From the NCBI GenBank assembly GCA_032622095.1, contig CP136061.1, positions 12,043,287 to 12,107,286 of the forward strand: a stretch of DNA of 64,000 nucleotides, in the 5' to 3' direction. The position numbers and the translations under genes were made by a program. The stretch's first letter is position 1. Every line of letters begins with the position of its first letter. The DNA is from Siphonodentalium dalli. Taxonomy: Eukaryota; Mollusca; Scaphopoda; Gadilida; Siphonodentaliidae. Below, piece by piece: positions 23,303-36,480 of this stretch. Below the pieces are notes generated by a model. That model was not told the DNA's origin and searched no databases. It was given only the letters and a program-made list of their open reading frames with translations.

Positions 23303-26103
23303 CATTCATTTATCGTTGTGGTGAGGTACCGGTGGGTGTTTCTGTGTTCTGCATTGTTCATGCCTGTATCGTTGTGGTGAGGTACCGGTTGGTATTTCTG
23401 TATTCCGCATTGTTCATGCCTGTATCGATGTGGTGAGGGTACGGGTGGGTGTTTCTGTATTCCGCATTGTTCATGCCTGTATCGTTGTGGTGAGGTACCG
23501 GTGGGTGTTTCTGTATTCTGCATTGTTCATGCCTGTATCGTTGTGGTGAGGTACCGGTGGGTGTTTCTGTATTCTGCATTGTTCATGCCTGTATCGTTGT
23601 GGTGAGGTATCGGTGGGTGTTTCTGTATTCTGCATTGTTCATGCGTGTATCGTTGTGGTGAGGTATCGGTGGGTGTTTCTGTATTCTGCATTGTTCATGC
23701 CTGTATCGTTGTGGTGAGGTACCGGTGGGTGTTTCTGTATTCTGCATTGTTCATGCCTGTATCGATGTGGTGAGGTACCGGTGGGTGTTTCTGTATTCCG
23801 CATTGTTCATGCCTGTATCGTTGTCGTGAGGTACCGGTGTGTATTTCTGTATTCTGCATTGTTCATGCCTGTATCGTTGTGGTGAGGTACCGGTGTGTAT
23901 TTCTGTATTCTGCATTGTTCATGCCTGTATCGTTGTAGTGAGGTACCGGTGGGTGTTTCTGTATTCCGCATTGTTCATGCCTGTATCGTTGTGGTGAGGT
24001 ACCGGTGTGTGTTTCTGTATTCTGCATTGTTCATGTCTGTATCGTTGTGGTGAGGTACCGGTGGGTGTTTCTGTATTCTGCATTGTTCATGCCTGTATCG
24101 TTGTGGTGAGGTACTGGTGGGTGTTTCTGTATTCTGCATTGTTCATGCCTGTATCGTTGTGGTGAGGTACCGGTGGGTGTTTCTGTATTCTGCATTGTTC
24201 ATGCCTGTATCGTTGTGGTGAGGTACCGGTGGGTGTTTCTGTATTCTGCATTGTTCATGCCTGTATCGTTGTGGTGAGGTACCGGTGGGTGTTTCTGTAT
24301 TCTGCATTGTTCATGCCTGTATCGTTGTGGTGAAGTACCTGTGGGTGTTTCTGTGTTCTGCATTGTTCATGCCTGTATCGTTGTGGTGAGGTACCGGTGG
24401 GTGTTTCTGTATTCTGCATTGTTCATGCATGTATCGTTGTGGTGAGGTACCGGTGGGTGTTTCTGTATTCTGCATTGTTCATGCCTGTATCGTTGTGGTG
24501 AGGTACCGGTGGGTGTTTCTGTATTCTGCATTGTTCATGCCTGTATCGTTGTGGTGAGGTACCGGTGGGTGTTTCTGTATTCTGCATTGTTCATGCCTGT
24601 ATTGTTGTGGTGAGGTACCGGTGGGTGTTTCTGTATTCTGCATTGTTCATGCCTGTATCGTTGTGGTGAGGTACCGGTGGGTGTTTCTGTATTCGGCATT
24701 GTTCATGCCTGTATCGTTGTGGTGAAGTACCGGTGGGTGTTTCTGTATTCTGCATTGTTCATGCCTGTATCGTTGTGGTGAGGTACCGGTTGGTGTTTCT
24801 GTATTCTGCATTGTTCATGCCTGTATCGTTGTGGTGAGGTACCGGTGGGTGTTTATGTATTCTGCATTGTTCATGCCTGTATCGTTGTGGTGAGGTACCG
24901 GTGGGTGTTTCTGTATTCTGCATTGTTCATGCCTGTAGCGTTGTGGTGAGGTACCGGTTGGTGTTTCTGTATTCTGCATTGTTCATGCCTGTATCGTTGT
25001 GGTGAAGTACCGGTGGGTGTTTCTGTGTTCTGCATTGTTCATGCCTGTATCGTTGTGGTGAGGTACCGGTGGGTTTTTCTGTATTCCGCATTGTTCATGC
25101 CTGTATCGTTGTGGTGAGGTACCGGTGGGTGTTTCTGTATTCTGCATTGTTCATGCCTGTATCGATGTGGTGAGGTACCGGTTGGTGTTTCTGTATTCTG
25201 CATTGTTCATGCCTGTATCGTTGTGGTGAGGTACCGGTGTGTGTTTCTGTATTCTGCATTGTTCATGCCTGTATCGTTGTGGTGAGGTACCGGTGGGTGT
25301 TTCTGTATTCTGCATTGTTCATGCCTGTATCGTTGTGGTGAGGTACCGGTGGGTGTTTCTGTATTATGCATTGTTCATGCCTGTATCGTTGTGGTGAGGT
25401 ACCGGTGGGTGTTTATGTATTCTGCATTGTTCATGCCTGTATCGTTGTGGTGAGGTACCGGTGGGTGTTTCTGTATCCTGCATTGTTCATGCCTGTATCG
25501 TTGTGGTGAGGTACCGGTGGGTGTTTATGTATTCTGCATTGTTCATGCCTGTATCGTTGTGGTGAGGTACCGGTGGGTGTTTCTGTATTCTGCATTGTTC
25601 ATGCCTGTATCGTTGTGGTGAGGTACCGGTGGGTGTTTCTGTATTCTGCATTGTTCATGCCTGTATCGATGTGGTGAGGTACCGGTGGGTGTTTCTGTGT
25701 TCTGCATTGTTCATGCCTGTATCGTTGTGGTGAGGTACCGGTGGGTGTTTATGTATTCTGCATTGTTCATGCCTGTATCGTTGTGGTGAGGTACCGGTGG
25801 GTGTTTCTGTATTCTGCATTGTTCATGCCTGTATCGTTGTGGTGAGGTACCGGTGGGTGTTTCTGTATTCTGCATTGTTCATGCCTGTATCGTTGTGGTG
25901 AGGTACCGGTTGGTGTTTCTGTATTCTGCATTGTTCATGCCTGTATCGTTGTGGTGAGGTACCGGTGGGTGTTTCTGTATTCTGCATTGTTCATGCCTGT
26001 ATCGTTGTGGTGAGGTACCGGTGGGTGTTTCTGTATTCTGCATTGTTCATGCCTGTATCGTTGTGGTGAGGTACCGGTGGGTGTTTCTGTATTCTGCATT
26101 GTT
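23303..26103. repeat. HOR block B, second full 50-monomer unit (2,801 bp)
   Basis: Same monomer order as 18,765-21,564, including GTACTGG, GTGAAGTACCTG, CATGCATG, TATTGTTG, CTGTAGCG, GGTTTTTC, TATCCTG (25,477) and the closing marker at 26,104. The 81-monomer displacement of TATCCTG from 20,938 fits once three inserted bases are counted. Private differences are an extra G at about 23,437-23,439 (GAGGGTACGG) and CATGCGTG near 23,644. These are few enough to suggest recent duplication of a 2.8-kb unit. Confidence 0.9.
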
Positions 26104-27360
26104 CATTCATTTATCGTTGTGGTGAGGTACCGGTGGGTGTTTCTGTGTTCTGCATTGTTCATGCCTGTATCGTTGTGGTGAGGTACCGGTTGGTATTTCT
26201 GTATTCCGCATTGTTCATGCCTGTATCGATGTGGTGAGGTACGGGTGGGTGTTTCTGTATTCCGCATTGTTCATGCCTGTATCGTTGTGGTGAGGTACCG
26301 GTGGGTGTTTCTGTATTCTGCATTGTTCATGCCTGTATCGTTGTGGTGAGGTACCGGTGGGTGTTTCTGTATTCTGCATTGTTCATGCCTGTATCGTTGT
26401 GGTGAGGTATCGGTGGGTGTTTCTGTATTCTGCATTGTTCATGCCTGTATCGTTGTGGTGAGGTATCGGTGGGTGTTTCTGTATTCTGAATTGTTCATGC
26501 CTGTATCGTTGTGGTGAGGTACCGGTGGGTGTTTCTGTATTCTGCATTGTTCATGCCTGTATCGATGTGGTGAGGTACCGGTGGGTGTTTCTGTATTCCG
26601 CATTGTTCATGCCTGTATCGTTGTCGTGAGGTACCGGTGTGTATTTCTGTATTCTGCATTGTTCATGCCTGTATCGTTGTGGTGAGGTACCGGTGTGTAT
26701 TTCTGTATTCTGCATTGTTCATGCCTGTATCGTTGTAGTGAGGTACCGGTGGGTGTTTCTGTATTCCGCATTGTTCATGCCTGTATCGTTGTGGTGAGGT
26801 ACCGGTGTGTGTTTCTGTATTCTGCATTGTTCATGTCTGTATCGTTGTGGTGAGGTACCGGTGGGTGTTTCTGTATTCTGCATTGTTCATGCCTGTATCG
26901 TTGTGGTGAGGTACCGGTGGGTGTTTCTGTATTCTGCATTGTTCATGCCTGTATCGTTGTGGTGAGGTATCGGTGGGTGTTTCTGTATTCTGCATTGTTC
27001 ATGCCTGTATCGTTGTGGTGAGGTATCGGTGGGTGTTTCTGTATTCTGCATTGTTCATGCCTGTATCGTTGTGGTGAGGTACCGGTGGGTGTTTCTGTAT
27101 TCTGCATTGTTCATGCCTGTATCGATGTGGTGAGGTACTGGTGGGTGTTTCTGTATTCTGCATTGTTCATGCCTGTATCGTTGTGGTGAGGTACCGGTGG
27201 GTGTTTCTGTATTCTGCATTGTTCATGCCTGTATCGTTGTGGTGAGGTACCGGTGGGTGTTTCTGTATTCTGCATTGTTCATGCCTGTATCGTTGTGGTG
27301 AGGTACCGGTTGGTGTTTCTGTATTCTGCATTGTTCATGCCTGTATCGTTGTGGTGAGGT
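26104..27360. repeat. HOR block B, partial copy with internal re-duplication
   Basis: Begins at the B marker and keeps B order to the CATGTCTG monomer near 26,841. It then repeats a short run with two GTATCGG monomers and a CGATG monomer (about 26,960-27,137), the last with GTACTGG. It ends where block A starts. A TTCTGAATT variant near 26,489 is private. The GTATCGG pair appearing twice within 560 bp looks like a roughly 10-monomer local duplication. Confidence 0.75.
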
Positions 27361-29127
27361 ACTGGTGTGTATTTCTGTATCCTGCATTGTTCATGCCTGT
27401 ATCGTTGTAGTGGGGTACCGGTTGGTGTTTCTGTATTCTGCATTGTTCATGTCTGTATCGTTGTGGTGAGGTACCGGTGTGTGTTTCTGTATTCTGCATT
27501 GTTCATGCCTGTATCGTTGTGGTGAGGTACCGGTTGGTGTTTCTGTATTCTGCATTGTTCATGCCTGTATCGTTGTGGTGAGGTACCGGTGGATGTTTAT
27601 GTATTATGCATTGTTCATGCCTGTATCGTTGTGGTGAGGTACCGGTGTGTGTTTCTGTATTCTGCATTGTTCATGCCTGTATCGTTGTGGTGAGGTACCG
27701 GTTGGTGTTTCTGTATTCTGCATTGTTCATGCCTGTATCGTTGTGGTGAGGTACCGGTGGATGTTTATGTATTATGCATTGTTCATGCCTGTATCGTTGT
27801 GGTGAGGTACCGGTGTGTGTTTCTGTATTCTGCATTGTTCATGCCTGTATCGTTGTGGTGAGGTACCGGTGGGTGTTTCTGTATTCTGCATTGTTCATGC
27901 CTGTATCGTTGTGGTGAGGTACCGGTGGATGTTTATGTATTATGCATTGTTCATGCCTGTATCGTTGTGGTGAGGTACCGGTGGGTGTTTCTGTATTCTG
28001 CATTGTTTATGCCTGTATCGTTGTGGTGAGGTACCGGTTGGTGTTTCTGTATTCTACATTGTTCATGCCTGTATCGTTGTGGTGAGGTACCGGTGGGTAT
28101 TTCTGTATTCTGCATTGTTCATGCCTGTATCGTTGTGGTGAGGTACCGGTCTGTGTTTCTGTATTCTGCATTATTTATGCCTGTATCGTTGTGGTGAGGT
28201 ACCGGTTGGTGTTTCTGTATTCTGCATTGTTCATGTCTGTATCGTTGTGGTGAGGTACCGGTCTGTGTTTCTGTATTATGCATTGTTCATGCCTGTATCG
28301 TTGTGGTGAGGTACCGGTCTGTGTTTCTGTATTCTGCATTGTTCATGCCTGTATCGTTGTGGTGAGGTACCGGTGGGTGTTTCTGTATTATGCGTTGTTC
28401 ATGCCTGTATCGTTGTGGTGAGGTACCGGTCTGTGTTTCTGTATTCTGCATTGTTCATGCCTGTATCGTTGTGGTGAGGTACCGGTCTGTGTTTCTGTAT
28501 TATGCATTGTTCATGCCTGTATCGTTGTGGTGAGGTACCGGTGGATGTTTATGTATTATGCATTGTTCATGCCTGTATCGTTGTGGTGAGGTACCGGTGG
28601 ATGTTTATGTATTATGCATTGTTCATGCCTGTATCGTTGTGGTGAGGTACCGGTGGGTGTTTCTGTATTCTGCATTGTTCATGCCTGTATCGTTGTGGTG
28701 AGGTACCGGTGGGTGTTTCTGTATTCTGCATTGTTCATTCATTTATCGTTGTGGTGAGGTACCGGTGGGTGTTTCTGTATTCTGCATTGTTCATGCCTGT
28801 ATCGTTGTGGTGAGGTACCGGTGGGTGTTTCTGTATTCTGCATTGTTCATGCCTGTATCGTTGTGGTGAGGTACCGGTGGGTGTTTCTGTATTCTGCATT
28901 GTTCATGCCTGTATCGTTGTGGTGAGGTACCGGTTGGTGTTTCTGTATTCTGCATTGTTCATGCCTGTATCGTTGTGGTGAGGTACCGGTGGGTGTTTCT
29001 GTATTCTGCATTGGTCATGCCTGTATCGTTGTGGTGAGGTACCGGTGGGTGTTTCTGTATTCTGCATTGTTCATGCCTGTATCGTTGTGGTGAGGTACCG
29101 GTGGGTGTTTCTGTATTCTGCATTGTT
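27361..29127. repeat. HOR block A, copy 3
   Basis: Starts with the same lead-in as copy 1 (GTACTGGTGTGTATTT, TATCCTG at 27,381, GTAGTGGGGTACC at 27,409). It then matches copy 2 in having three GGATG monomers and the longer CTGTGTG series, and ends with the marker pair at 28,736 and 29,128. It thus combines the left end of copy 1 with the body of copy 2. Private changes include TATGCGTTG near 28,393 and TTGGTCATG near 29,013. Confidence 0.87.
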
Positions 29128-31604
29128 CATTCATTTATCGTTGTGGTGAGGTACCGGTGGGTGTTTCTGTGTTCTGCATTGTTCATGCCTGTATCGTTGT
29201 GGTGAGGTACCGGTTGGTATTTCTGTATTCCGCATTGTTCATGCCTGTATCGATGTGGTGAGGTACGGGTGGGTGTTTCTGTATTCCGCATTGTTCATGC
29301 CTGTATCGTTGTGTTGAGGTACCGGTGGGTGTTTCTGTATTCTGCATTGTTCATGCCTGTATCGTTGTGGTGAGGTACCGGTGGGTGTTTCTGTATTCTG
29401 CATTGTTCATGCCTGTATCGTTGTGGTGAGGTATCGGTGGGTGTTTCTGTATTCTGCATTGTTCATGCCTGTATCGTTGTGGTGAGGTATCGGTAGGTGT
29501 TTCTGTATTCTGCATTGTTCATGCCTGTATCGTTGTGGTGAGGTACCGGTGGGTGTTTCTGTATTCTGCATTGTTCATGCCTGTATCGATGTGGTGAGGT
29601 ACCGGTGGGTGTTTCTGTATTCCGCATTGTTCATGCCTGTATCGTTGTCGTGAGGTACCGGTGTGTATTTCTGTATTCTGCATTGTTCATGCCTGTATCG
29701 TTGTGGTGAGGTACCGGTGTGTATTTCTGTATTCTGCATTGTTCATGCCTGTATCGTTGTAGTGAGGTACCGGTGGGTGTTTCTGTATTCCGCATTGTTC
29801 ATGCCTGTATCGTTGTGGTGAGGTACCGGTGTGTGTTTCTGTATTCTGCATTGTTCATGTCTGTATCGTTGTGGTGAGGTACCGGTGGGTGTTTCTGTAT
29901 TCTGCATTGTTCATGCCTGTATCGTTGTGGTGAGGTACTGGTGGGTGTTTCTGTATTCTGCATTGTTCATGCCTGTATCGTTGTGGTGAGGTACCGGTGG
30001 GTGTTTCTGTATTCTGCATTGTTCATGCCTGTATCGTTGTGGTGAGGTACCGGTGGGTGTTTCTGTATTCTGCATTGTTCATGCCTGTATCGTTGTGGTG
30101 AGGTACCGGTGGGTGTTTCTGTATTCTGCATTGTTCATGCCTGTATCGTTGTGGTGAAGTACCGGTGGGTGTTTCTGTGTTCTGCATTGTTCATGCCTGT
30201 ATCGTTGTGGTGAGGTACCGGTGGGTGTTTCTGTATTCTGCATTGTTCATGCATGTATCGTTGTGGTGAGGTACCGGTGGGTGTTTCTGTATTCTGCATT
30301 GTTCATGCCTGTATCGTTGTGGTGAGGTACCGGTGGGTGTTTCTGTATTCTGCATTGTTCATGCCTGTATCGTTGTGGTGAGGTACCGGTGGGTGTTTCT
30401 GTATTCTGCATTGTTCATGCCTGTATTGTTGTGGTGAGGTACCGGTGGGTGTTTCTGTATTCTGCATTGTTCATGCCTGTATCGTTGTGGTGAGGTACCG
30501 GTGGGTGTTTCTGCATTCGGCATTGTTCATGCCTGTATCGTTGTGGTGAAGTACCGGTGGGTGTTTCTGTATTCTGCATTGTTCATGCCTGTATCGTTGT
30601 GGTGAGGTACCGGTTGGTGTTTCTGTATTCTGCATTGTTCATGCCTGTATCGTTGTGGTGAGGTACCGGTGGGTGTTTATGTATTCTGCATTGTTCATGC
30701 CTGTATCGTTGTGGTGAGGTACCGGTGGGTGTTTCTGTATTCTGCATTGTTCATGCCTGTAGCGTTGTGGTGAGGTACCGGTTGGTGTTTCTGTATTCTG
30801 CATTGTTCATGCCTGTATCGTTGTGGTGAAGTACCGGTGGGTGTTTCTGTGTTCTGCATTGTTCATGCCTGTATCGTTGTGGTGAGGTACCGGTGGGTTT
30901 TTCTGTATTCCGCATTGTTCATGCCTGTATCGTTGTGGTGAGGTACCGGTGGGTGTTTCTGTATTCTGCATTGTTCATGCCTGTATCGATGTGGTGAGGT
31001 ACCGGTTGGTGTTTCTGTATTCTGCATTGTTCATGCCTGTATCGTTGTGGTGAGGTACCGGTGTGTGTTTCTGTATTCTGCATTGTTCATGCCTGTATCG
31101 TTGTGGTGAGGTACCGGTGGGTGTTTCTGTATTCTGCATTGTTCATGCCTGTATCGTTGTGGTGAGGTACCGGTGGGTGTTTCTGTATTATGCATTGTTC
31201 ATGCCTGTATCGTTGTGGTGAGGTACCGGTGGGTGTTTATGTATTCTGCATTGTTCATGCCTGTATCGTTGTGGTGAGGTACCGGTGGGTGTTTCTGTAT
31301 CCTGCATTGTTTATGCCTGTATCGTTGTGGTGAGGTACCGGTGGGTGTTTATGTATTCTGCATTGTTCATGCCTGTATCGTTGTGGTGAGGTACCGGTGG
31401 GTGTTTCTGTATTCTGCATTGTTCATGCCTGTATCGTTGTGGTGAGGTACCGGTGGGTGTTTCTGTATTCTGCATTGTTCATGCCTGTATCGTTGTGGTG
31501 AGGTACCGGTGGGTGTTTCTGTATTCTGCATTGTTCATGCCTGTATCGTTGTGGTGAGGTACCGGTGGGTGTTTCTGTATTCTGCATTGTTCATGCCTGT
31601 ATCG
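29128..31604. repeat. HOR block B, third copy, merging into D repeats
   Basis: Follows the 50-mer from its marker: TATCCTG lies 2,173 bp from the marker (31,301), the same as in the first full unit. The CGATG monomer that should follow at 2,365 bp is at 2,477 bp (31,605), two monomers late, and the closing part of B is replaced by a repeat of the D series. This copy has GTGAAGTACCGG rather than GTGAAGTACCTG, grouping it with the fragment at 36.5-37.7 kb. Other private variants are TGCATTCGG near 30,515 and GTGTTGAGG near 29,313. Confidence 0.85.
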
Positions 31605-32619
31605 ATGTGGTGAGGTACCGGTGGGTGTTTCTGTGTTCTGCATTGTTCATGCCTGTATCGTTGTGGTGAGGTACCGGTGGGTGTTTCTGTATTCTGCATT
31701 GTTCATGCCTGTATCGTTGTGGTGAGGTACCGGTGGGTGTTTCTGTATTATGCATTGTTCATGCCTGTATCGTTGTGGTGAGGTACCGGTGGGTGTTTAT
31801 GTATTCTGCATTGTTCATGCCTGTATCGTTGTGGTGAGGTACCGGTGGGTGTTTCTGTATCCTGCATTGTTCATGCCTGTATCGTTGTGGTGAGGTACCG
31901 GTGGGTGTTTATGTATTCTGCATTGTTCATGCCTGTATCGTTGTGGTGAGGTACCGGTGGGTGTTTCTGTATTCTGCATTGTTCATGCCTGTATCGTTGT
32001 GGTGAGGTACCGGTGGGTGTTTCTGTATTCTGCATTGTTCATGCCTGTATCGTTGTGGTGAGGTACCGGTGGGTGTTTCTGTATTCTGCATTGTTCATGC
32101 CTGTATCGATGTGGTGAGGTACCGGTGGGTGTTTCTGTGTTCTGCATTGTTCATGCCTGTATCGTTGTGGTGAGGTACCGGTGGGTGTTTCTGTATTCTA
32201 CATTGTTCATGCCTGTATCGTTGTCGTGAGGTACCGGTTGGTGTTTCTGTGTTCTGCATTGTTCATGCCTGTATCGATGTGGTGAGGTACCGGTGGGTGT
32301 TTCTGTATTTTGCATTGTTCATGCCTGTATCGTTGTGGTGAGGTACCGGTGGGTGTTTCTGTATTCTGCATTGTTCATGCCTGTATCGTTGTGGTGAGGT
32401 ACCGGTGGGTGTTTATGTATTCTGCATTGTTCATGCCTGTATCGTTGTGGTGAGGTACCGGTGGGTGTTTCTGTATTCTGCATTGTTCATGCCTGTATCG
32501 TTGTGGTGAGGTACCGGTGGGTGTTTCTGTATTCTGTATTGTTCATGCCTGTATCGTTGTGGTGAGGTACCGGTGGGTGTTTCTGTATTCCGCATTGTTC
32601 ATGCCTGTATCGTTGTGGT
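31605..32619. repeat. HOR blocks D and E, first set
   Basis: D is a run of about 10 monomers: TATTATGC, GTTTATG, TATCCTG, GTTTATG, several plain monomers, CGATG and TGTTCTG. TATCCTG at 31,301 and 31,861 are 560 bp apart, so the D unit is duplicated in tandem here. E follows: TTCTACATT (32,200), GTTGTCG, GGTTGG with TGTTCTG, CGATG, TATTTTGC, GTTTATG, a TCTGTATTG monomer and TATTCCGC. E recurs at 35,560 and 38,976. Confidence 0.83.
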
Positions 32620-35424
32620 GAGGTATCGGTGGGTGTTTCTGTATTCTGCATTGTTCATGCCTGTATCGTTGTGGTGAGGTATCGGTGGGTGTTTCTGTAT
32701 TCTGCATTGTTCATGCCTGTATCGTTGTGGTGAGGTACCGGTGGGTGTTTCTGTATTCTGCATTGTTCATGCCTGTATCGATGTGGTGAGGTACCGGTGG
32801 GTGTTTCTGTATTCCGCATTGTTCATGCCTGTATCGTTGTCGTGAGGTACCGGTGTGTATTTCTGTATTCTGCATTGTTCATGCCTGTATCGTTGTGGTG
32901 AGGTACCGGTGTGTATTTCTGTATTCTGCATTGTTCATGCCTGTATCGTTGTAGTGAGGTACCGGTGGGTGTTTCTGTATTCCGCATTGTTCATGCCTGT
33001 ATCGTTGTGGTGAGGTACCGGTGTGTGTTTCTGTATTCTGCATTGTTCATGTCTGTATCGTTGTGGTGAGGTACCGGTGGGTGTTTCTGTATTCTGCATT
33101 GTTCATGCCTGTATCGTTGTGGTGAGGTACCGGTGGGTGTTTATGTATTCTGCATTGTTCATGCCTGTATCGTTGTGGTGAGGTACCGGTGGGTGTTTCT
33201 GTATCCTGCATTGTTCATGCCTGTATCGTTGTGGTGAGGTACCGGTGGGTGTTTATGTATTCTGCATTGTTCATGCCTGTATCGTTGTGGTGAGGTACCG
33301 GTGGGTGTTTCTGTATTCTGCATTGTTCATGCCTGTATCGTTGTGGTGAGGTACCGGTGGGTGTTTCTGTATTCTGCATTGTTCATGCCTGTATCGTTGT
33401 GGTGAGGTACCGGTGGGTGTTTCTGTATTCTGCATTGTTCATGCCTGTATCGTTGTGGTGAGGTACCGGTGGGTGTTTCTGTATTCTGCATTGTTCATGC
33501 CTGTATCGATGTGGTGAGGTACCGGTGGGTGTTTCTGTGTTCTGCATTGTTCATGCCTGTATCGTTGTGGTGAGGTACCGGTGGGGGTTTCTGTATTCTG
33601 CATTGTTCATGCCTGTATCGTTGTGGTGAGGTACCGGTGGGTGTTTCTGTATTATGCATTGTTCATGCCTGTATCGTTGTGGTGAGGTACCGGTGGGTGT
33701 TTATGTATTCTGCATTGTTCATGCCTGTATCGTTGTGGTGAGGTACCGGTGGGTGTTTCTGTATCCTGCATTGTTCATGCCTGTATCGTTGTGGTGAGGT
33801 ACCGGTGGGTGTTTATGTATTCTGCATTGTTCATGCCTGTATCGTTGTGGTGAGGTACCGGTGGGTGTTTCTGTATTCTGCATTGTTCATGCCTGTATCG
33901 TTGTGGTGAGGTACCGGTGGGTGTTTCTGTATTCTGCATTGTTCATGCCTGTATCGTTGTGGTGAGGTACCGGTGGGTGTTTCTGTATTCTGCATTGTTC
34001 ATGCCTGTATCGTTGTGGTGAGGTATCGGTGGGTGTTTCTGTATTCTGCATTGTTCATGCCTGTATCGTTGTGGTGAGGTATCGGTGGGTGTTTCTGTAT
34101 TCTGCATTGTTCATGCCTGTATCGTTGTGGTGAGGTACCGGTGGGTGTTTCTGTATTCTGCATTGTTCATGCCTGTATCGATGTGGTGAGGTACCGGTGG
34201 GTGTTTCTGTATTCCGCATTGTTCATGCCTGTATCGTTGTCGTGAGGTACCGGTGTGTATTTCTGTATTCTGCATTGTTCATGCCTGTATCGTTGTGGTG
34301 AGGTACCGGTGTGTATTTCTGTATTCTGCATTGTTCATGCCTGTATCGTTGTAGTGAGGTACCGGTGGGTGTTTCTGTATTCCGCATTGTTCATGCCTGT
34401 ATCGTTGTGGTGAGGTACCGGTGTGTGTTTCTGTATTCTGCATTGTTCATGTCTGTATCGTTGTGGTGAGGTACCGGTGGGTGTTTCTGTATTCTGCATT
34501 GTTCATGCCTGTATCGTTGTGGTGAGGTACCGGTGGGTGTTTATGTATTCTGCATTGTTCATGCCTGTATCGTTGTGGTGAGGTACCGGTGGGTGTTTCT
34601 GTATCCTGCATTGTTCATGCCTGTATCGTTGTGGTGAGGTACCGGTGGGTGTTTATGTATTCTGCATTGTTCATGCCTGTATCGTTGTGGTGAGGTACCG
34701 GTGGGTGTTTCTGTATTCTGCATTGTTCATGCCTGTATCGTTGTGGTGAGGTACCGGTGGGTGTTTCTGTATTCTGCATTGTTCATGCCTGTATCGTTGT
34801 GGTGAGGTACCGGTGGGTGTTTCTGTATTCTGCATTGTTCATGCCTGTATCGTTGTGGTGAGGTACCGGTGGGTGTTTCTGTATTCTGCATTGTTCATGC
34901 CTGTATCGATGTGGTGAGGTACCGGTGGGTGTTTCTGTGTTCTGCATTGTTCATGCCTGTATCGTTGTGGTGAGGTACCGGTGGGTGTTTCTGTATTCTG
35001 CATTGTTCATGCCTGTATCGTTGTGGTGAGGTACCGGTGGGTGTTTCTGTATTATGCATTGTTCATGCCTGTATCGTTGTGGTGAGGTACCGGTGGGTGT
35101 TTATGTATTCTGCATTGTTCATGCCTGTATCGTTGTGGTGAGGTACCGGTGGGTGTTTCTGTATCCTGCATTGTTCATGCCTGTATCGTTGTGGTGAGGT
35201 ACCGGTGGGTGTTTATGTATTCTGCATTGTTCATGCCTGTATCGTTGTGGTGAGGTACCGGTGGGTGTTTCTGTATTCTGCATTGTTCATGCCTGTATCG
35301 TTGTGGTGAGGTACCGGTGGGTGTTTCTGTATTCTGCATTGTTCATGCCTGTATCGTTGTGGTGAGGTACCGGTGGGTGTTTCTGTATTCTGCATTGTTC
35401 ATGCCTGTATCGTTGTGGTGAGGT
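32620..35424. repeat. 25-monomer (1,400-bp) HOR, two tandem copies
   Basis: 32,620-34,020 matches 34,020-35,424 at 1,400 bp. Markers all shift by that distance: GTATCGG (32,624/34,024), the B-type GTTGTCG and GTTGTAG series, TATCCTG (33,205/34,605 and 33,765/35,165) and CGATG (33,509/34,909). The one difference I saw is G at 33,586 versus T at 34,986, forming GTGGGGGTTT. Each unit is a B-type front half fused to two D series 560 bp apart. Confidence 0.88.
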
Positions 35425-36480
35425 ACCGGTGGGTGTTTCTGTATTCTGCATTGTTCATGCCTGTATCGATGTGGTGAGGTACCGGTGGGTGTTTCTGTGT
35501 TCTGCATTGTTCATGCCTGTATCGTTGTGGTGAGGTACCGGTGGGTGTTTCTGTATTCTACATTGTTCATGCCTGTATCGTTGTCGTGAGGTACCGGTTG
35601 GTGTTTCTGTGTTCTGCATTGTTCATGCCTGTATCGATGTGGTGAGGTACCGGTGGGTGTTTCTGTATTTTGCATTGTTCATGCCTGTATCGTTGTGGTG
35701 AGGTACCGGTGGGTGTTTCTGTATTCTGCATTGTTCATGCCTGTATCGTTGTGGTGAGGTACCGGTGGGTGTTTATGTATTCTGCATTGTTCATGCCTGT
35801 ATCGTTGTGGTGAGGTACCGGTGGGTGTTTCTGTATTCTGCATTGTTCATGCCTGTATCGTTGTGGTGAGGTACCGGTGGGTGTTTCTGTATTCTGTATT
35901 GTTCATGCCTGTATCGTTGTGGTGAGGTACCGGTGGGTGTTTCTGTATTCCGCATTGTTCATGCCTGTATCGTTGTGGTGAGGTATCGGTGGGTGTTTCT
36001 GTATTCTGCATTGTTCATGCCTGTATCGTTGTGGTGAGGTATCGGTGGGTGTTTCTGTATTCTGCATTGTTCATGCCTGTATCGTTGTGGTGAGGTACCG
36101 GTGGGTGTTTCTGTATTCTGCATTGTTCATGCCTGTATCGATGTGGTGAGGTACCGGTGGGTGTTTCTGTATTCCGCATTGTTCATGCCTGTATCGTTGT
36201 CGTGAGGTACCGGTGTGTATTTCTGTATTCTGCATTGTTCATGCCTGTATCGTTGTGGTGAGGTACCGGTGTGTATTTCTGTATTCTGCATTGTTCATGC
36301 CTGTATCGTTGTAGTGAGGTACCGGTGGGTGTTTCTGTATTCCGCATTGTTCATGCCTGTATCGTTGTGGTGAGGTACCGGTGTGTGTTTCTGTATTCTG
36401 CATTGTTCATGTCTGTATCGTTGTGGTGAGGTACCGGTGGGTGTTTCTGTATTCTGCATTGTTCATGCCTGTATCGTTGT
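35425..36480. repeat. Second E block and B-type front
   Basis: From the CGATG at 35,469 through E (TTCTACATT at 35,560) to GTATCGG (35,985) and on to CATGTCTG, this repeats roughly 31,950-33,130 at a displacement of 3,360 bp (60 monomers). The copies part at 33,131 versus 36,491, where this one takes GTACTGG and continues as block B instead of D. Adding E and a D segment to the 25-mer gives a 35-monomer spacing (34,021 to 35,981). Confidence 0.85.
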
